This document shows positions 1 through 9,005 of a stretch of 55,236 nucleotides of DNA, piece after piece. This DNA is from Anaerolineae bacterium. GTDB taxonomy: Bacteria; Chloroflexota; Anaerolineae; 4572-78; J111. Each line of letters starts with the position of its first letter. Positions within the stretch are counted from its first letter, which is position 1. The DNA lies in contig JAFGDY010000296.1 in the NCBI GenBank assembly GCA_016931895.1, positions 1 to 55,236 on the forward strand, given 5' to 3'. The notes below the pieces were generated by a model. The model saw only the letters and a list, made by a program, of their open reading frames with translations, had not been told where the DNA came from and ran no database searches. Position numbers and translations under genes: made by a program.

Positions 1-2
1 AG

Positions 3-1136
3 GTTGGGGCAGGGCAGGCCCCGCTCGGTGAGTTTGGAGCCGTCGGTGCCGCCGCGAATGGGGCGAAAAACCGGCTCCAGCCCCATCTGTTCAATGGCTT
101 CGGCGGCCAGGTCTACCGGGCGTTTGTCTTTTTCCAGCCAGTAGCGCATGTTGCGGTATTGGGGCGTGATCACGCATTCAATTTTGGCGCGAGGCTCGCC
201 GGCCTGCACATTCTTACAGATTGATTGCACCAGCTCGCCGCGCGCGGCCAGGCCGTCCAGTTCAAAATCACGTAAAATAAGGTGCAGCTTGGCCTGGGCC
301 GTGGCGCCGCGCATTTCGTACAGGTGAATAAAACCTTCCCGTTCGGCGGTGGTTTCCGGCGAGCAATGGTCCTGGGGCAGGGCGTCGGCAATTTTGGCGG
401 CCAGGTGCAGGGCGTTGACCATTTTGCCTTTGGCCTCGCCGGGATGGATGGAAACGCCGGTGACGGTGATGGTGGCTTTATCGGCGGAGAAGGTTTCATA
501 ACACACTTCGCCCAGTTCGGCCCCGTCCAGGGTGTAAGCTACGTTGGCTGCCAGTTCCTCTAATTCTAAATTGGCTACCCCGCGCCCTACTTCCTCATCC
601 GGGTTAAAGCAGAGCCGAATTTCACCGTGTGGAATCTCGGGGTTGGCCAGCAGGTGGGCAGCCATGGTCATAATAATGGCGACCCCGGCTTTGTCGTCGG
701 CTCCCAGCAGGGTGTTGCCGCCGGCGGTGATGATGTCGTCGCCGTATTTGTGTTGCAGATAGGCAAAATCTTTTTCATCTAAAACCAGGTCAGGATTATC
801 GGGAAAAGTAATCGGCGTGCCGCTGTACCGGCGCTGAATGATGGGCCGGACGCCCGTTCCGCTAAAGGCCGGGGTGGTATCCACGTGGGCCAAAAAAGCG
901 ACGGTAGGCAGATTGTTGGTGGAGACGGTGGCCGGAAGGGTGGCCAAGACGTAGCCGGGGCCGGTCAACGTCACGTCTTTTGCCCCCAGCGTTTGTAATT
1001 CGCCGGCCAGCAACCGCAACAAATCAAATTGTTTGGCGGTGCTGGGGGTTTTGGGGGAATCTTCCCGGCTTTGGGTGTCAATTTGCACGTAGCGCAAAAA
1101 TCGTTCTTCAAGCTCTTTGAGAAATTGTTGGGTCAT
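3..1136 (-). CDS. pepT: Peptidase T (tripeptide aminopeptidase), C-terminus cut by window edge
   Basis: Zinc tripeptidase of family M20B that removes the N-terminal residue from tripeptides in the cytoplasm. Reading leftward from the ATG at 1136, 378 codons are open to the window edge. Visible family signatures are AHVDTT (H84 and D86), LGADDKAG (D147 and D148), NPDEEVGRG (catalytic E181, E182) and YTLDGAELG (D204). A GGTDGSKL motif lies near the cut end. The last metal-binding histidine should lie outside the window. A GGAGA ribosome site sits just upstream of the start. It is the third gene of a leftward operon after the M29 aminopeptidase and oligoendopeptidase F, 27 bases after the latter. 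Together the three would take oligopeptides down to amino acids. Confidence 0.95.
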   Translation of the reverse strand, partial: MTQQFLKELEERFLRYVQIDTQSREDSPKTPSTAKQFDLLRLLAGELQTLGAKDVTLTGPGYVLATLPATVSTNNLPTVAFLAHVDTTPAFSGTGVRPIIQRRYSGTPITFPDNPDLVLDEKDFAYLQHKYGDDIITAGGNTLLGADDKAGVAIIMTMAAHLLANPEIPHGEIRLCFNPDEEVGRGVANLELEELAANVAYTLDGAELGEVCYETFSADKATITVTGVSIHPGEAKGKMVNALHLAAKIADALPQDHCSPETTAEREGFIHLYEMRGATAQAKLHLILRDFELDGLAARGELVQSICKNVQAGEPRAKIECVITPQYRNMRYWLEKDKRPVDLAAEAIEQMGLEPVFRPIRGGTDGSKLTERGLPCPN

Positions 1137-1163
1137 TGGGTCTCCATTTGCTTAAATGTCCGG

Positions 1164-2933
1164 TCAGCCCACCAGAGATACAAACTCAGCCACGTCGGCT
1201 AAAACGCGATCAACGGCAGTTTCCCAAAATTCCGGCTGGGTCAGGTCAACCCCAAGATGGGTTTGGGCCAATTGCTCTGTGGTCATCGAGCCGGTATCGC
1301 GCAGCAGGGCGATGTAACGATCCTTGAAACTTGGCCCTTCGGCCAGGGCCTGGGCGTAAACGCCGTTGCTGAAGAGATAACCAAAGGTGTAGGGGAAATT
1401 GTAGAAGGGCGCATCGGTAAAGTAAAAGTGCAATTTTGAGGCCCAGAAGAGGGGGTGATAATCGGCCAGGCCGTCTTTGAAGGCGGTCTTTTGCGCCGAG
1501 AGCATCAGGGCGGACAGTTCGTCTACGCTGAGGGCTTTTTGGGCGCGCTGCTCAAAAAAGGCGGTTTCAAAAATAAAGCGGGCGCGAATGTTCATCAGAA
1601 AGCCGGCGGCGTCGTTGAGTTTGGCCGCCAGCAGGCTCAAACGTTCTTGGTCATTGGTCGCCGCCTTGAGGCTGGCGTCGTTGATCACCGACTCGTTGAA
1701 GGTGCTGGCGGTTTCGGCCACGCTCATGGTGTAGCGGCGCGCGCCGTAGGGCAGGTCGCGCATAACCCAACTATGATAGCCGTGGCCCAACTCGTGGGCC
1801 AGGGTGCGGATGCCGTTGAAGCTGCCGTTGAAGGTCATAAAAACGCGGGATTGGCTGATCAGGGGAAAGCCGGTGCAAAAGGCGCCGGCTCGTTTGCCGG
1901 GACGGTTTTCAGCCTCGATCCAGCGCTGGTCAATGGCCATGCGGCAATAGTCGGCGATGTGGGGGTTGAAGGGGCGGATGTTGTCCACTACAAAATCGGC
2001 GGCTTCGGGGTAGGTGAAGGTTTGGGTGGTTTTGCCAACCGGGGCGTAAACGTCGTACCAGCTTAAGCGCTCCAGGCCCAAAATTTTGGCTTTGGCGGCA
2101 AAGTAGTCAAGCAGTTTGCTGTTTTTGGTTTCAATTACATGCCACATGGCCTCCAGCGTGGCCAGGGTGAAACGGTTGTCGAGCAGGGGTTCTTTGAGTA
2201 CCGAGTCCCAGCCGCGGTGTTTGTAGAGCGACAACCGAAACCCGGCCTGATTGTTAAGGGCCTGGGCGCAGATTTTGGAGACCTTGCGCCAGGTGGATTC
2301 ATATACGGTAAAGGCCTGGCGGCGGGTTTCGCGGTCGGGGTCGTCTTCGTACTTGTTTTGCAGTTGGCCCAAAGAGAGGGGCCGGCCCTGGAACTCCACT
2401 TCTTCGTCGCCGCTGACAATGCCGTAGAGCCGGTCCCAGGCGTGGTAGCCGTTGGTAGCCAGGTCGTTGGCCAGGCTTTCCAGAGCAGGAGACATTTTCT
2501 GGCGGGCCAGGTCGCGTTGCTCGTTGAGGTGAAAGGCCACCGCCCGGAGAGAAGTGGCCGCCAATAAATCCTGCCAGGCAGCGTCATCCTCTTGGGCAAA
2601 GCGCGCGCTCAGTTGGGTCCAATGATTGCCCAAACTCGCGCTCAACCGGTCTACGCGGGCCATTTCCTGAATGGCTTTGTCGTCCTTAACATCCTGCGAA
2701 ATGAGACATTCAATAAAAGAGGCGGCCTGGTGCAGGCGAGCGCCTAACTGGTAGAGCGTTTCAATTTTTTCGACCCAGCGGGGCTGCCCGGCTTTGGTCA
2801 AGGGCGTGGGTAGATTTGAACCGTCAAAATCAGACAAATCGCGGGTCAAGGCCTCCAAAAATTCGGCCAGGGTGGGGGATTGGCTGCCCCCGGCAAAAAT
2901 GGATTCTAAGTCCCAGGTGGCGGGAATGGTCAT
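1164..2933 (-). CDS. pepF: Oligoendopeptidase F, M3 family metallopeptidase
   Basis: A 589-residue M3 family zinc endopeptidase that cleaves short peptides internally in the cytoplasm. The zinc site HELGH is at residues 380-384, and a downstream AETASTFNE supplies the third ligand (E407). The FCTGFP and GSFNGIRTLAHELGHG context is typical of the PepF clade. Length is normal for the family. The start at 2933 is supported by AAGGAG eight bases upstream. It lies 33 bases after the M29 aminopeptidase gene and 27 bases before pepT, so the three are almost certainly co-transcribed. No signal peptide is visible. Confidence 0.95.
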   Translation of the reverse strand: MTIPATWDLESIFAGGSQSPTLAEFLEALTRDLSDFDGSNLPTPLTKAGQPRWVEKIETLYQLGARLHQAASFIECLISQDVKDDKAIQEMARVDRLSASLGNHWTQLSARFAQEDDAAWQDLLAATSLRAVAFHLNEQRDLARQKMSPALESLANDLATNGYHAWDRLYGIVSGDEEVEFQGRPLSLGQLQNKYEDDPDRETRRQAFTVYESTWRKVSKICAQALNNQAGFRLSLYKHRGWDSVLKEPLLDNRFTLATLEAMWHVIETKNSKLLDYFAAKAKILGLERLSWYDVYAPVGKTTQTFTYPEAADFVVDNIRPFNPHIADYCRMAIDQRWIEAENRPGKRAGAFCTGFPLISQSRVFMTFNGSFNGIRTLAHELGHGYHSWVMRDLPYGARRYTMSVAETASTFNESVINDASLKAATNDQERLSLLAAKLNDAAGFLMNIRARFIFETAFFEQRAQKALSVDELSALMLSAQKTAFKDGLADYHPLFWASKLHFYFTDAPFYNFPYTFGYLFSNGVYAQALAEGPSFKDRYIALLRDTGSMTTEQLAQTHLGVDLTQPEFWETAVDRVLADVAEFVSLVG

Positions 2934-2966
2934 GGTTTGTTCTCCTTGAATAATTTTGATTTCCGG

Positions 2967-4208
2967 CTAAAAGGCCCACTCGCCCCGGCGCATCACCGGC
3001 TCAACAGCGCCGTCGCGGGTCAGGCCGTCAACGTCCATTTCAGCCGAGCCGATCATAAAGTCGGTATGGATCAGGCTGTTATTGCCGCCGGCGGCAGCAA
3101 ACTGCTCGTCCGACATTGTGGGGCCGTGTTGCAGGCAGAAGCGATAAGCCCGCCCCAGGGCCAGATGGTTGGCTGCGTTTTCATCGTACAGGGTGTGGTA
3201 AAAAAGAATCCCGGCCTGGGCCACGGGCGAACTTTGCGGGGCCAGGGCCACTTCGCCCAACTTGGCCGCGCCCTCGTCGCTGTTGATCATTTTTTTGAGG
3301 GCGGTTTCGCCTTTTTTCGCGGCGGCCCCCACCACCCGCCCGTGGGCAAAGGTCAGGCTGAAATCCTCAATCAATACGCCGTTGTAGTTTAAGGGTTTGG
3401 TGCTGGCCACCACGCCGTTGGCGGTGTCTTTGTGGGGCATGGTAAAAACTTCTTCGGTGGGCAGGTTGCACACAAAAGAAATACCGTTTTGGCTTTGGCT
3501 TTGCCCACTTTTCCAAATGTGGTTTTGGGGGAGACCCACGGTGAAATTTGTGCCGGGGGCCGTGTATTTGAGGACGGCATATTGTTTGGTATTCAGGTAG
3601 TCCGCTGTTTTTTGCAAAATAGCCAGGTGTTCCTGCCAGGCGGCCAGGGGGTCGAGCCGGTCAAGGCGGCACACTTTAAAAATGACGTCCCAGAGTTGGG
3701 CCAGTTGTTTGTCCGGCGGGTCGTGGGGAAAGATTTTGGCGGCCCAGGCCGGAATAGGCATAGACACCAGGCACCAGTTGCTTTCGTCGGCCATCAATCT
3801 GCGGCGAAAGGGCAGCAGGTGTTCATCGTGGACCCGTTGGGCCAGAGAAACCAACTCCGGGTCCTGATCCTTGAGCAGATCCGGGTCAACCACGTGAATC
3901 GAGAGGGCGGCGTCGCCCTGTTCGGCGAATCCGGTCATCGCTTCGGTGCGCCAGGCGGGATATTCGGCAAAGGAGTCGCGCGGCGCGTACTTAAAGCGGG
4001 CCAGGGTGAGGGCGTCGTCGGACCACATTACGTCAACCAGCCTGGCCCCGGCCTGATAGGCGCTGGCGGCAATCAATCGCACCAGGGGCGCGGCCTCAAC
4101 CGGCGCCCGCACCAGTAAACGCTGCCCGGCTTGCAAGCCCAGGCCCACCTTAACAATTAAATCCGCGTAATTTTGTAGTTTTTGGGCAAAGGTCTGACTT
4201 GTTTGCAT
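2967..4208 (-). CDS. Aminopeptidase, M29 family (thermophilic aminopeptidase T type)
   Basis: A 413-residue metallo-aminopeptidase of family M29, acting as a cytosolic exopeptidase. The family's metal-ligand segments are all present: PTEEVFTMPHKDTANG, a central SDEGAAKLGEVAL, LFYHTLYDENAANH and a C-terminal SLIHTDFMIGS. I set the start at the ATG at 4208 because a GGAGG lies six bases upstream. The longer open frame to 4256 has no such site and adds residues unlike the family. It is the first gene of the leftward peptidase operon and is divergent from the P1 peptidase at 4382. A weak TTGGAG/TAGAAT pair can be seen upstream on this strand but is not convincing. Confidence 0.93.
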   Translation of the reverse strand: MQTSQTFAQKLQNYADLIVKVGLGLQAGQRLLVRAPVEAAPLVRLIAASAYQAGARLVDVMWSDDALTLARFKYAPRDSFAEYPAWRTEAMTGFAEQGDAALSIHVVDPDLLKDQDPELVSLAQRVHDEHLLPFRRRLMADESNWCLVSMPIPAWAAKIFPHDPPDKQLAQLWDVIFKVCRLDRLDPLAAWQEHLAILQKTADYLNTKQYAVLKYTAPGTNFTVGLPQNHIWKSGQSQSQNGISFVCNLPTEEVFTMPHKDTANGVVASTKPLNYNGVLIEDFSLTFAHGRVVGAAAKKGETALKKMINSDEGAAKLGEVALAPQSSPVAQAGILFYHTLYDENAANHLALGRAYRFCLQHGPTMSDEQFAAAGGNNSLIHTDFMIGSAEMDVDGLTRDGAVEPVMRRGEWAF

Positions 4209-4323
4209 TTTTGCCTCCGTTGGCATTGTCTCAAAACAACGCTTCAGTTTAGCCACAGTTTAGCTGGACTCTCCAAATTCTACTCAGATTTCCTCTGTCT
4301 CCAAATCAGAATCAGTTCAATGT

Positions 4324-4353
4324 TTGACCAGAATCTGCCTCCTGTAGTATAGT
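4324..4353 (+). promoter_or_regulatory. Sigma70-type promoter for the P1 peptidase gene
   Basis: TTGACC at 4324-4329, an 18-base spacer and TATAGT at 4348-4353. Each hexamer matches consensus at five of six positions. Transcription would start near 4360, giving a short leader with AGAGG before the ATG at 4382. Confidence 0.6.
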
Positions 4354-4381
4354 GGGCCTTAAAATCAAGAGGTTATTTATC

Positions 4382-5488
4382 ATGGAACGAATGCGTTTAC
4401 GAGATTTAGGTATCACCATTGGCAGACTTCCCCCCGGCCCTCACAATGCCATCACCGATGTCCCCGGCGTATGGGTGGGCCACAGCACATTAATCTACAA
4501 TATGCCCCGCGTGGCCCGCACCGGCGTCACCGTGATTATGCCGCGCCAGGGCAAAATTTGGGAGAACAATGCTTTTGCCGCCTACTATGCCTTCAACGGC
4601 AACGGAGAAATGACCGGCGCCCATTGGATGAACGAAGTGGGATTACTAACTTCGCCCATTGCCCTCACCAACACCAACCAGGTGGGGTTGGTGAGGGATA
4701 TGCTGATTGCCTATGAGCGCGAGCATTACATTGAAGGGGCTACGTTGCCGGTTGTGGCCGAAACTTTTGACGGCTGGCTTAATGATATTGACGCCTTTCA
4801 CGTGACCAAGTCAAACGTATTTGAAGCCATTAACCGCGCTGCCGGCGGGCCGGTGACCGAGGGCAATGTGGGCGGCGGCACAGGCATGATTTGCCACGAT
4901 TTCAAAGGCGGCATTGGCACGTCCTCCCGCCTTGTGCCCATTGACGACACACAGTACACGGTAGGCGTTTTGGTGCAGTCCAATTATGGCGACCGGCACA
5001 TGCTGCGGCTCAATGGCCTGCCGGTAGGGACGTTCATTGACGAAACCGAAGTGGCTTTACCCTGGGGAGATACGCCGTCGCTGCCGGGAGGGTCTATTAT
5101 TGTGGTCATCGCCACCGATGCGCCTTTGGTGGCCAACCAGTGCCGGCGGCTGGCTCAACGGGCCACCGTGGGCCTGGCCAGGGTGGGCGGCATTGGGCAC
5201 AACGGCAGCGGCGATATTTTTATTGCCTTTGCCACCGGCAATGATCTGCCTTACGACATGCCGGTTTACGTGGATTTTAAAATGCTTCGCCACCAAAAAC
5301 TGGACCCCTTTTTTGAAGCCGTAGCTGAGGCCACTGAAGAGGCCATTTGGAATTCAATAACCATGGCCGAGACCATGACCGGCTTCAAAAATAGAGTGGC
5401 CTACGCCGTTCCCCTGGACCGTTTGCAAGACCTGGCCCAAAAAAATTGCGGTTTTTTAGGATTTGGCGTGGCGACGCCCTGCCCGTAG
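4382..5488 (+). CDS. P1 family (DmpA-like, S58) self-cleaving peptidase
   Basis: A 368-residue member of the DmpA/BapA (S58) family of N-terminal-nucleophile aminopeptidases, which autocleave into two chains and remove N-terminal or beta-linked residues. The family opening ITDVPGVWVGHSTL follows the N-terminus, VGGGTGM is central, and HNGSGDIFIAF marks the cleavage site, predicted between Gly275 and Ser276. The start at the ATG at 4382 fits AGAGG nine bases upstream; an in-frame GTG at 4352 lies inside the -10 box and is rejected. The gene is divergent from three other peptidases, so this end of the window is a peptide-degradation locus. Confidence 0.9.
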   Translation: MERMRLRDLGITIGRLPPGPHNAITDVPGVWVGHSTLIYNMPRVARTGVTVIMPRQGKIWENNAFAAYYAFNGNGEMTGAHWMNEVGLLTSPIALTNTNQVGLVRDMLIAYEREHYIEGATLPVVAETFDGWLNDIDAFHVTKSNVFEAINRAAGGPVTEGNVGGGTGMICHDFKGGIGTSSRLVPIDDTQYTVGVLVQSNYGDRHMLRLNGLPVGTFIDETEVALPWGDTPSLPGGSIIVVIATDAPLVANQCRRLAQRATVGLARVGGIGHNGSGDIFIAFATGNDLPYDMPVYVDFKMLRHQKLDPFFEAVAEATEEAIWNSITMAETMTGFKNRVAYAVPLDRLQDLAQKNCGFLGFGVATPCP

Positions 5489-5508
5489 GGGTGTCCGGCC
5501 GGACGCCC
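5489..5508 (+). terminator. GC-rich hairpin directly after the P1 peptidase stop
   Basis: GGGTGTCC and GGACGCCC form an 8-bp stem (one G-U pair) around a GGCC loop, starting one base after the stop codon. There is no T-run behind it, so it may stabilise the mRNA end rather than terminate. Confidence 0.35.
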
Positions 5509-5603
5509 TTGCCAGATATACAATTTGTCGTGGACATTCCCAAAAACCCAAAATTGCGCCAGGCGAATAACGGGCAAATAAACCTCAAGGGCAAAGCAAA
5601 CTG

Positions 5604-5631
5604 TTGCGCTACCGGCCAAGTGTGTTACAAT
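5604..5631 (+). promoter_or_regulatory. Possible promoter for the DUF970 pair
   Basis: TTGCGC at 5604-5609, a 16-base spacer and TACAAT at 5626-5631, preceded by TGTG. The -10 is good and the -35 poor. It lies directly ahead of the ribosome site of the first DUF970 gene. Confidence 0.42.
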
Positions 5632-5646
5632 ATCGCCGGAGGAAAC

Positions 5647-6000
5647 GTGTCTAAATCTTCTGCTACGCTGACGGTCAATCAATTAGTTATTGTTACCGCT
5701 TCCGCCTCTCAGGCCCATGCGCTCACCGAACGGTTGACCCGCGACGAGTTTTACGTAACTCAGATAGACACCAGCGGCGGCCTGTTATACGAGGCCACCG
5801 TCTCGTTGCTGATTGGGGTTGACCAGGCTCGCTTGCCGCGCCTGCTCAACCACATCCGGGAGTACTGCGCTACGGAGCAGCGGTTTGTGATGGCTTACGG
5901 CGAGGTCCCCCTGCTGGAAGCCCAGCCCATGATGCTGGAGGCCGAGGTGGGCGGCGCAACCGTTTACGTGCTCGATGTTGAACATTTTGAGCAGTTCTGA
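5647..6000 (+). CDS. Cyclic-di-AMP receptor-like protein (PstA/DarA, DUF970), copy 1
   Basis: A 117-residue protein of the PII-like PstA/DarA family, small trimeric cytosolic receptors for c-di-AMP. The family core is recognisable but divergent: QLVIVTASASQAHALTERL, then VTQIDTSGGLLYEATVSLLI and a C-terminal VYVLDVEHFEQF that matches the next gene's end. The open frame extends back to 5446, but a GGAGG four bases before the GTG at 5647 fixes that GTG as the start. In copy 2 the conserved VRDVDA and ASTGGFLRRGN are intact. Here they read TASASQ and DTSGGLLYEAT, so ligand binding may have changed or been lost. It probably forms an operon with copy 2, 30 bases on. Confidence 0.8.
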   Translation: MSKSSATLTVNQLVIVTASASQAHALTERLTRDEFYVTQIDTSGGLLYEATVSLLIGVDQARLPRLLNHIREYCATEQRFVMAYGEVPLLEAQPMMLEAEVGGATVYVLDVEHFEQF

Positions 6001-6030
6001 GCAAACTCTCACGAATGAGGCTCGTTATCT

Positions 6031-6294
6031 ATGAAACTGATTATTGCTATTGTCCGCGATGTAGACGCCGGCCCGGTGGTTGACCAGTTGATCGCCCACC
6101 ACTATCGGGTCACTCGGGTGGCCAGCACCGGCGGTTTTTTGCGGCGGGGCAATGTAACCTTGCTCATTGGCGCAGAAGAGCAAAAGGTCCGGCCAATTAT
6201 TGCCCTGCTGCGAGAGGCCTGTAGCCCACCTGATCCCAATCATCACCGCGCTACAATTTTTGTGGTCAATGCCCCCCACTTTGAACAAGTCTAA
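6031..6294 (+). CDS. Cyclic-di-AMP receptor-like protein (PstA/DarA, DUF970), copy 2
   Basis: An 87-residue member of the same family with the canonical pattern: MKLIIAIVRDVDAGPVV, then ASTGGFLRRGNVTLLIG and EEQKVRPIIALLRE. It is shorter than usual (about 105-110) because the loop after the second helix is compact. AATGAGG lies about ten bases before the ATG. It directly follows copy 1 and is 25 bases ahead of an MFS transporter. The tandem pair could form a heterotrimer in which only this copy binds nucleotide; that is inference. Confidence 0.87.
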   Translation: MKLIIAIVRDVDAGPVVDQLIAHHYRVTRVASTGGFLRRGNVTLLIGAEEQKVRPIIALLREACSPPDPNHHRATIFVVNAPHFEQV

Positions 6295-6319
6295 AAAACC
6301 CCATTCTACCCGGAGCGCG

Positions 6320-7618
6320 ATGGCCAAGTTGCGTATCAGGTTACACCTGATGCGGCGGCGGACCCGGCGTTTTACCGCCGGCGGGCGCTGGACCGAGCAG
6401 CTTCGTCCGGCGGTCAGGCAAAACTTGCGTTGGTTCTGGTTTGATGGGGTGTTTGCCAATGCCAGCGAGGCCGTTATCCTGGCTTACCTCTCGTTGTTTG
6501 TGCTGGCGTTAGGAGCCAGCCCGGCCCAAATTGGCCTGATGAGCGCGCTGTCCAGCCTGAGCGCGGCCCTGTTTCTGTTACCTGGGGCGGCGGCGGTGGA
6601 GCGGTGGGGGCATCGCAAACAAACGGTTGTTTTCAGCAGCGGGGTGGTAGGGCGGGCGATGTTGCTGTTGCTGGCCCTTTTGCCCTTGGCTTTTAACGGC
6701 CCTACGGCGGTGGTGATTGCCATTGGCCTGGTTGTGGTGCGCAACGCGGCCAATCACCTGGCGTTCCCGGCCTGGATGTCGCTCACGGCCGATATTGTGC
6801 CCCTGGCCTGGCGCGGTCGTTATTTTGGTTCGCGCAATATCATGATGAGCCTGGCCGGAATGACCACCACCTTTTTGGTGGGTTTGCTCATTACCTTTGT
6901 GGGCGGGTTAAAGGGCTACCAGCTTGCCCTGGCCGTAGCTTTTGTGATTGGGGCGGGAGCGACCTACAGTTTTAATCGTATCCGCGACCCGCTGGCGGCG
7001 GCGACCTCTCCTCAAAGCGGGCTAAATATCCTGGGCTTGTTTGGGCGTTGGCGGCAGGATGCGGGTTTCTGGATTTTGTGCGCCACTACGGCCTTGTGGA
7101 ATTTTTCGCTGAATATCGCCGGGCCGTTTTTTAACGTGTACCTGGTGGATGGCCTCCAGGCCAAGGCCAGTATGGTGGGCGCGTTAAGCGTGGTTAGCAG
7201 CCTGGCCGCGCTGCCCAGCCAGCGCCTGTTTGGGGCGTTGGCCGACCGGTGGGGTCCGCGCCGGGTGCAGCTTTTGACCGGCCTGCTGATTCCCATATTG
7301 CCGTGGGGTTGGGCGTTGGTGCGCTCGTTGTGGCAATTGGTGCCGGTTGAATTTTTAGCCGGTTTCCTGTGGGCCGGTTATAACCTGGCCGCTTTCAATT
7401 TTTTGCTTACGCTGATGCCGGAAGGGCAGCGAGAGCGCTACTCGGCGCTTTATCAAATCATTGTGATGACGGCCCTAGCCGGCGGGGCGGCCCTGGGCGG
7501 CGTGATCGCCGAGTATGGAGGCTACAAGGCCACTTTTATATTTTCCGGCCTGGGCCGTTTGACCGCCGCCTTGCTTTTTGTGCGTTTTGTGCCGCAAATG
7601 GTGTCTGAAAAGTCATAG
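6320..7618 (+). CDS. MFS transporter
   Basis: A 432-residue major facilitator with about 12 hydrophobic spans. A basic cytoplasmic N-terminus (MAKLRIRLHLMRRRTRR) precedes helix 1 (AVILAYLSLFVLALGASP). The MFS loop signatures EQ/ERWGHRKQTVV after helix 2 and ALADRWGPRRVQLL after helix 8 are visible. The substrate cannot be read from sequence. The start at 6320 uses CGGAG four bases upstream; the open frame reaching back to 6167 only overlaps the DUF970 gene in another frame. It ends 11 bases from the convergent SGNH gene. Confidence 0.88.
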   Translation: MAKLRIRLHLMRRRTRRFTAGGRWTEQLRPAVRQNLRWFWFDGVFANASEAVILAYLSLFVLALGASPAQIGLMSALSSLSAALFLLPGAAAVERWGHRKQTVVFSSGVVGRAMLLLLALLPLAFNGPTAVVIAIGLVVVRNAANHLAFPAWMSLTADIVPLAWRGRYFGSRNIMMSLAGMTTTFLVGLLITFVGGLKGYQLALAVAFVIGAGATYSFNRIRDPLAAATSPQSGLNILGLFGRWRQDAGFWILCATTALWNFSLNIAGPFFNVYLVDGLQAKASMVGALSVVSSLAALPSQRLFGALADRWGPRRVQLLTGLLIPILPWGWALVRSLWQLVPVEFLAGFLWAGYNLAAFNFLLTLMPEGQRERYSALYQIIVMTALAGGAALGGVIAEYGGYKATFIFSGLGRLTAALLFVRFVPQMVSEKS

Positions 7619-7629
7619 GCCGATAGATT

Positions 7630-8967
7630 TTAATCTTTAGCCTGTTGCGGCTCAGAAATAAAGCCGTTCTCTACCACCCATTGGCAAATAGCCTCCGCCG
7701 TCACTTGATGGCCCCGTTCGTTGATGTGGTTGTCTCTTTCAAAGTAGATGGGCGCGGAGTGGGCGGCGTCGTAGTGCCTGTAAATGGGCAATAGGTCCAG
7801 GCTGGGGATATTTTTTTCGGCCAAAAGTTGGCTGAGAGCCTGGTTAGGCGCGGCGTAGTTCCAGGCAATGCCGGCAATATCAACGCCGTAACGGTCGGCA
7901 TATTTTTGATAGGTCTCCAGGTAGTAACGCTCCATGGCCTGTTTTCTTTGGGGCAAAATCAATACGCCCACGCCAGCATCGGCCGAGGCGCTGACCGCCT
8001 GGATTTGGGAGAGGGTTTGGCCGATAATGGCCCAACCTTCAACCAACTGGGCCGGTATCTCCGGGCCGTAGGGAAAATCCGGGGCAAAAACCATCAGGTC
8101 CAAATTTTTCCTAAAGTCATCCTGTGGCTCTTGTTCCTCCGGCGGGGGACCCCAAATTAAGGCAAAGGGCCACCGGGCCTGCCACTTCTCTTGCCAACTT
8201 TCCAGGCGACTGGCTGTCCAATGGTTGAACTGCGTATCGGGGTGAGCTAAAATGTAGTACGTGCGCGATCGGCGGCGCAAAAACCCCTCAAGGGCTGAAA
8301 TGTCCTCATAAGGGCCGGGATTTTTCCATTCCACCCAGGTTTTCTGCAATTGGCCGCTTTCGTCCAACTCAATCAGGTAGCCCCCCATCGAGTTCAACCA
8401 ACCGTCGCTGGACTGCCGGGCCGCGTAAGCATCAAGGTCGTCTAAAGAGAAGCCCACTAAAACCAGGTCTGGCCGGTAGCGCAGCCCCTCTTGCTGTAAA
8501 AAAAATAACTCCTCGGTGCTGGCGTAATAAGACACGCCGCCGTTGATCACCTCGATGGGCTGCCGGTAGTGGTTGTTCAAACAACCTTCCAAAAGATAAG
8601 GAAACCCCTTGTCTAGCGGCGTCACCAACGACTCGGTCACGGAATCGCCCAGCAGGAGAATGCGAAACGTTCCGGCCGGCTTTTGATAAGGATGTTCGGT
8701 ATCATATAGTCCCCGGGAATTGATCTTTACCGGCACATCAATCTCGCCCTCAATCACATAGCGCGTGGCTGCATTGGGTTTGTGTTGCCAGCCAATGGCG
8801 GGATCGGTCTGGTATAATTCGTGCCGGTTCTGGTTATGCGTGGTCAGTGCCTTGAGCGCATTTTCCGGAAGCAAGTGCAGGCCGATTTCCACAATCATCA
8901 GGCCAAGCAAAAGGCCCAATAGCCTTGCCCCGATATTTTGAAGAAGTTGTTTCAATTGAAATTTCAT
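7630..8967 (-). CDS. Membrane-anchored SGNH/GDSL hydrolase
   Basis: A 445-residue protein with one N-terminal signal anchor (residues about 14-33) followed by an SGNH-hydrolase domain outside the membrane. The Ser block is RILLLGDSVTES (S109), the Gly block VINGGVSYYAST, the Asn-region block LVGFSLDDLDAY, and the Asp-His block DNHINERGH (D412, H414). Such membrane SGNH proteins often add or remove acyl groups on extracellular polysaccharides. In the third block an Asp occupies the place of the usual Asn, so catalysis is not assured. It is read from its own promoter, divergent from the first CotH gene, and a second SGNH gene lies at 15057. Confidence 0.82.
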   Translation of the reverse strand: MKFQLKQLLQNIGARLLGLLLGLMIVEIGLHLLPENALKALTTHNQNRHELYQTDPAIGWQHKPNAATRYVIEGEIDVPVKINSRGLYDTEHPYQKPAGTFRILLLGDSVTESLVTPLDKGFPYLLEGCLNNHYRQPIEVINGGVSYYASTEELFFLQQEGLRYRPDLVLVGFSLDDLDAYAARQSSDGWLNSMGGYLIELDESGQLQKTWVEWKNPGPYEDISALEGFLRRRSRTYYILAHPDTQFNHWTASRLESWQEKWQARWPFALIWGPPPEEQEPQDDFRKNLDLMVFAPDFPYGPEIPAQLVEGWAIIGQTLSQIQAVSASADAGVGVLILPQRKQAMERYYLETYQKYADRYGVDIAGIAWNYAAPNQALSQLLAEKNIPSLDLLPIYRHYDAAHSAPIYFERDNHINERGHQVTAEAICQWVVENGFISEPQQAKD

Positions 8968-9005
8968 CGGTTTGGTAACCTATTTTTGCCATTCCCAGGC
9001 TAAAG

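Noticed and set aside
1455-2066. 203-codon open frame on the plus strand
   Set aside because: It is antisense to oligoendopeptidase F, whose motifs are intact; the Gly/Val-rich translation resembles no protein and has no ribosome site.
3432-4118. 228-codon open frame on the plus strand
   Set aside because: Antisense shadow of the M29 aminopeptidase; high GC removes stops from the opposite strand.
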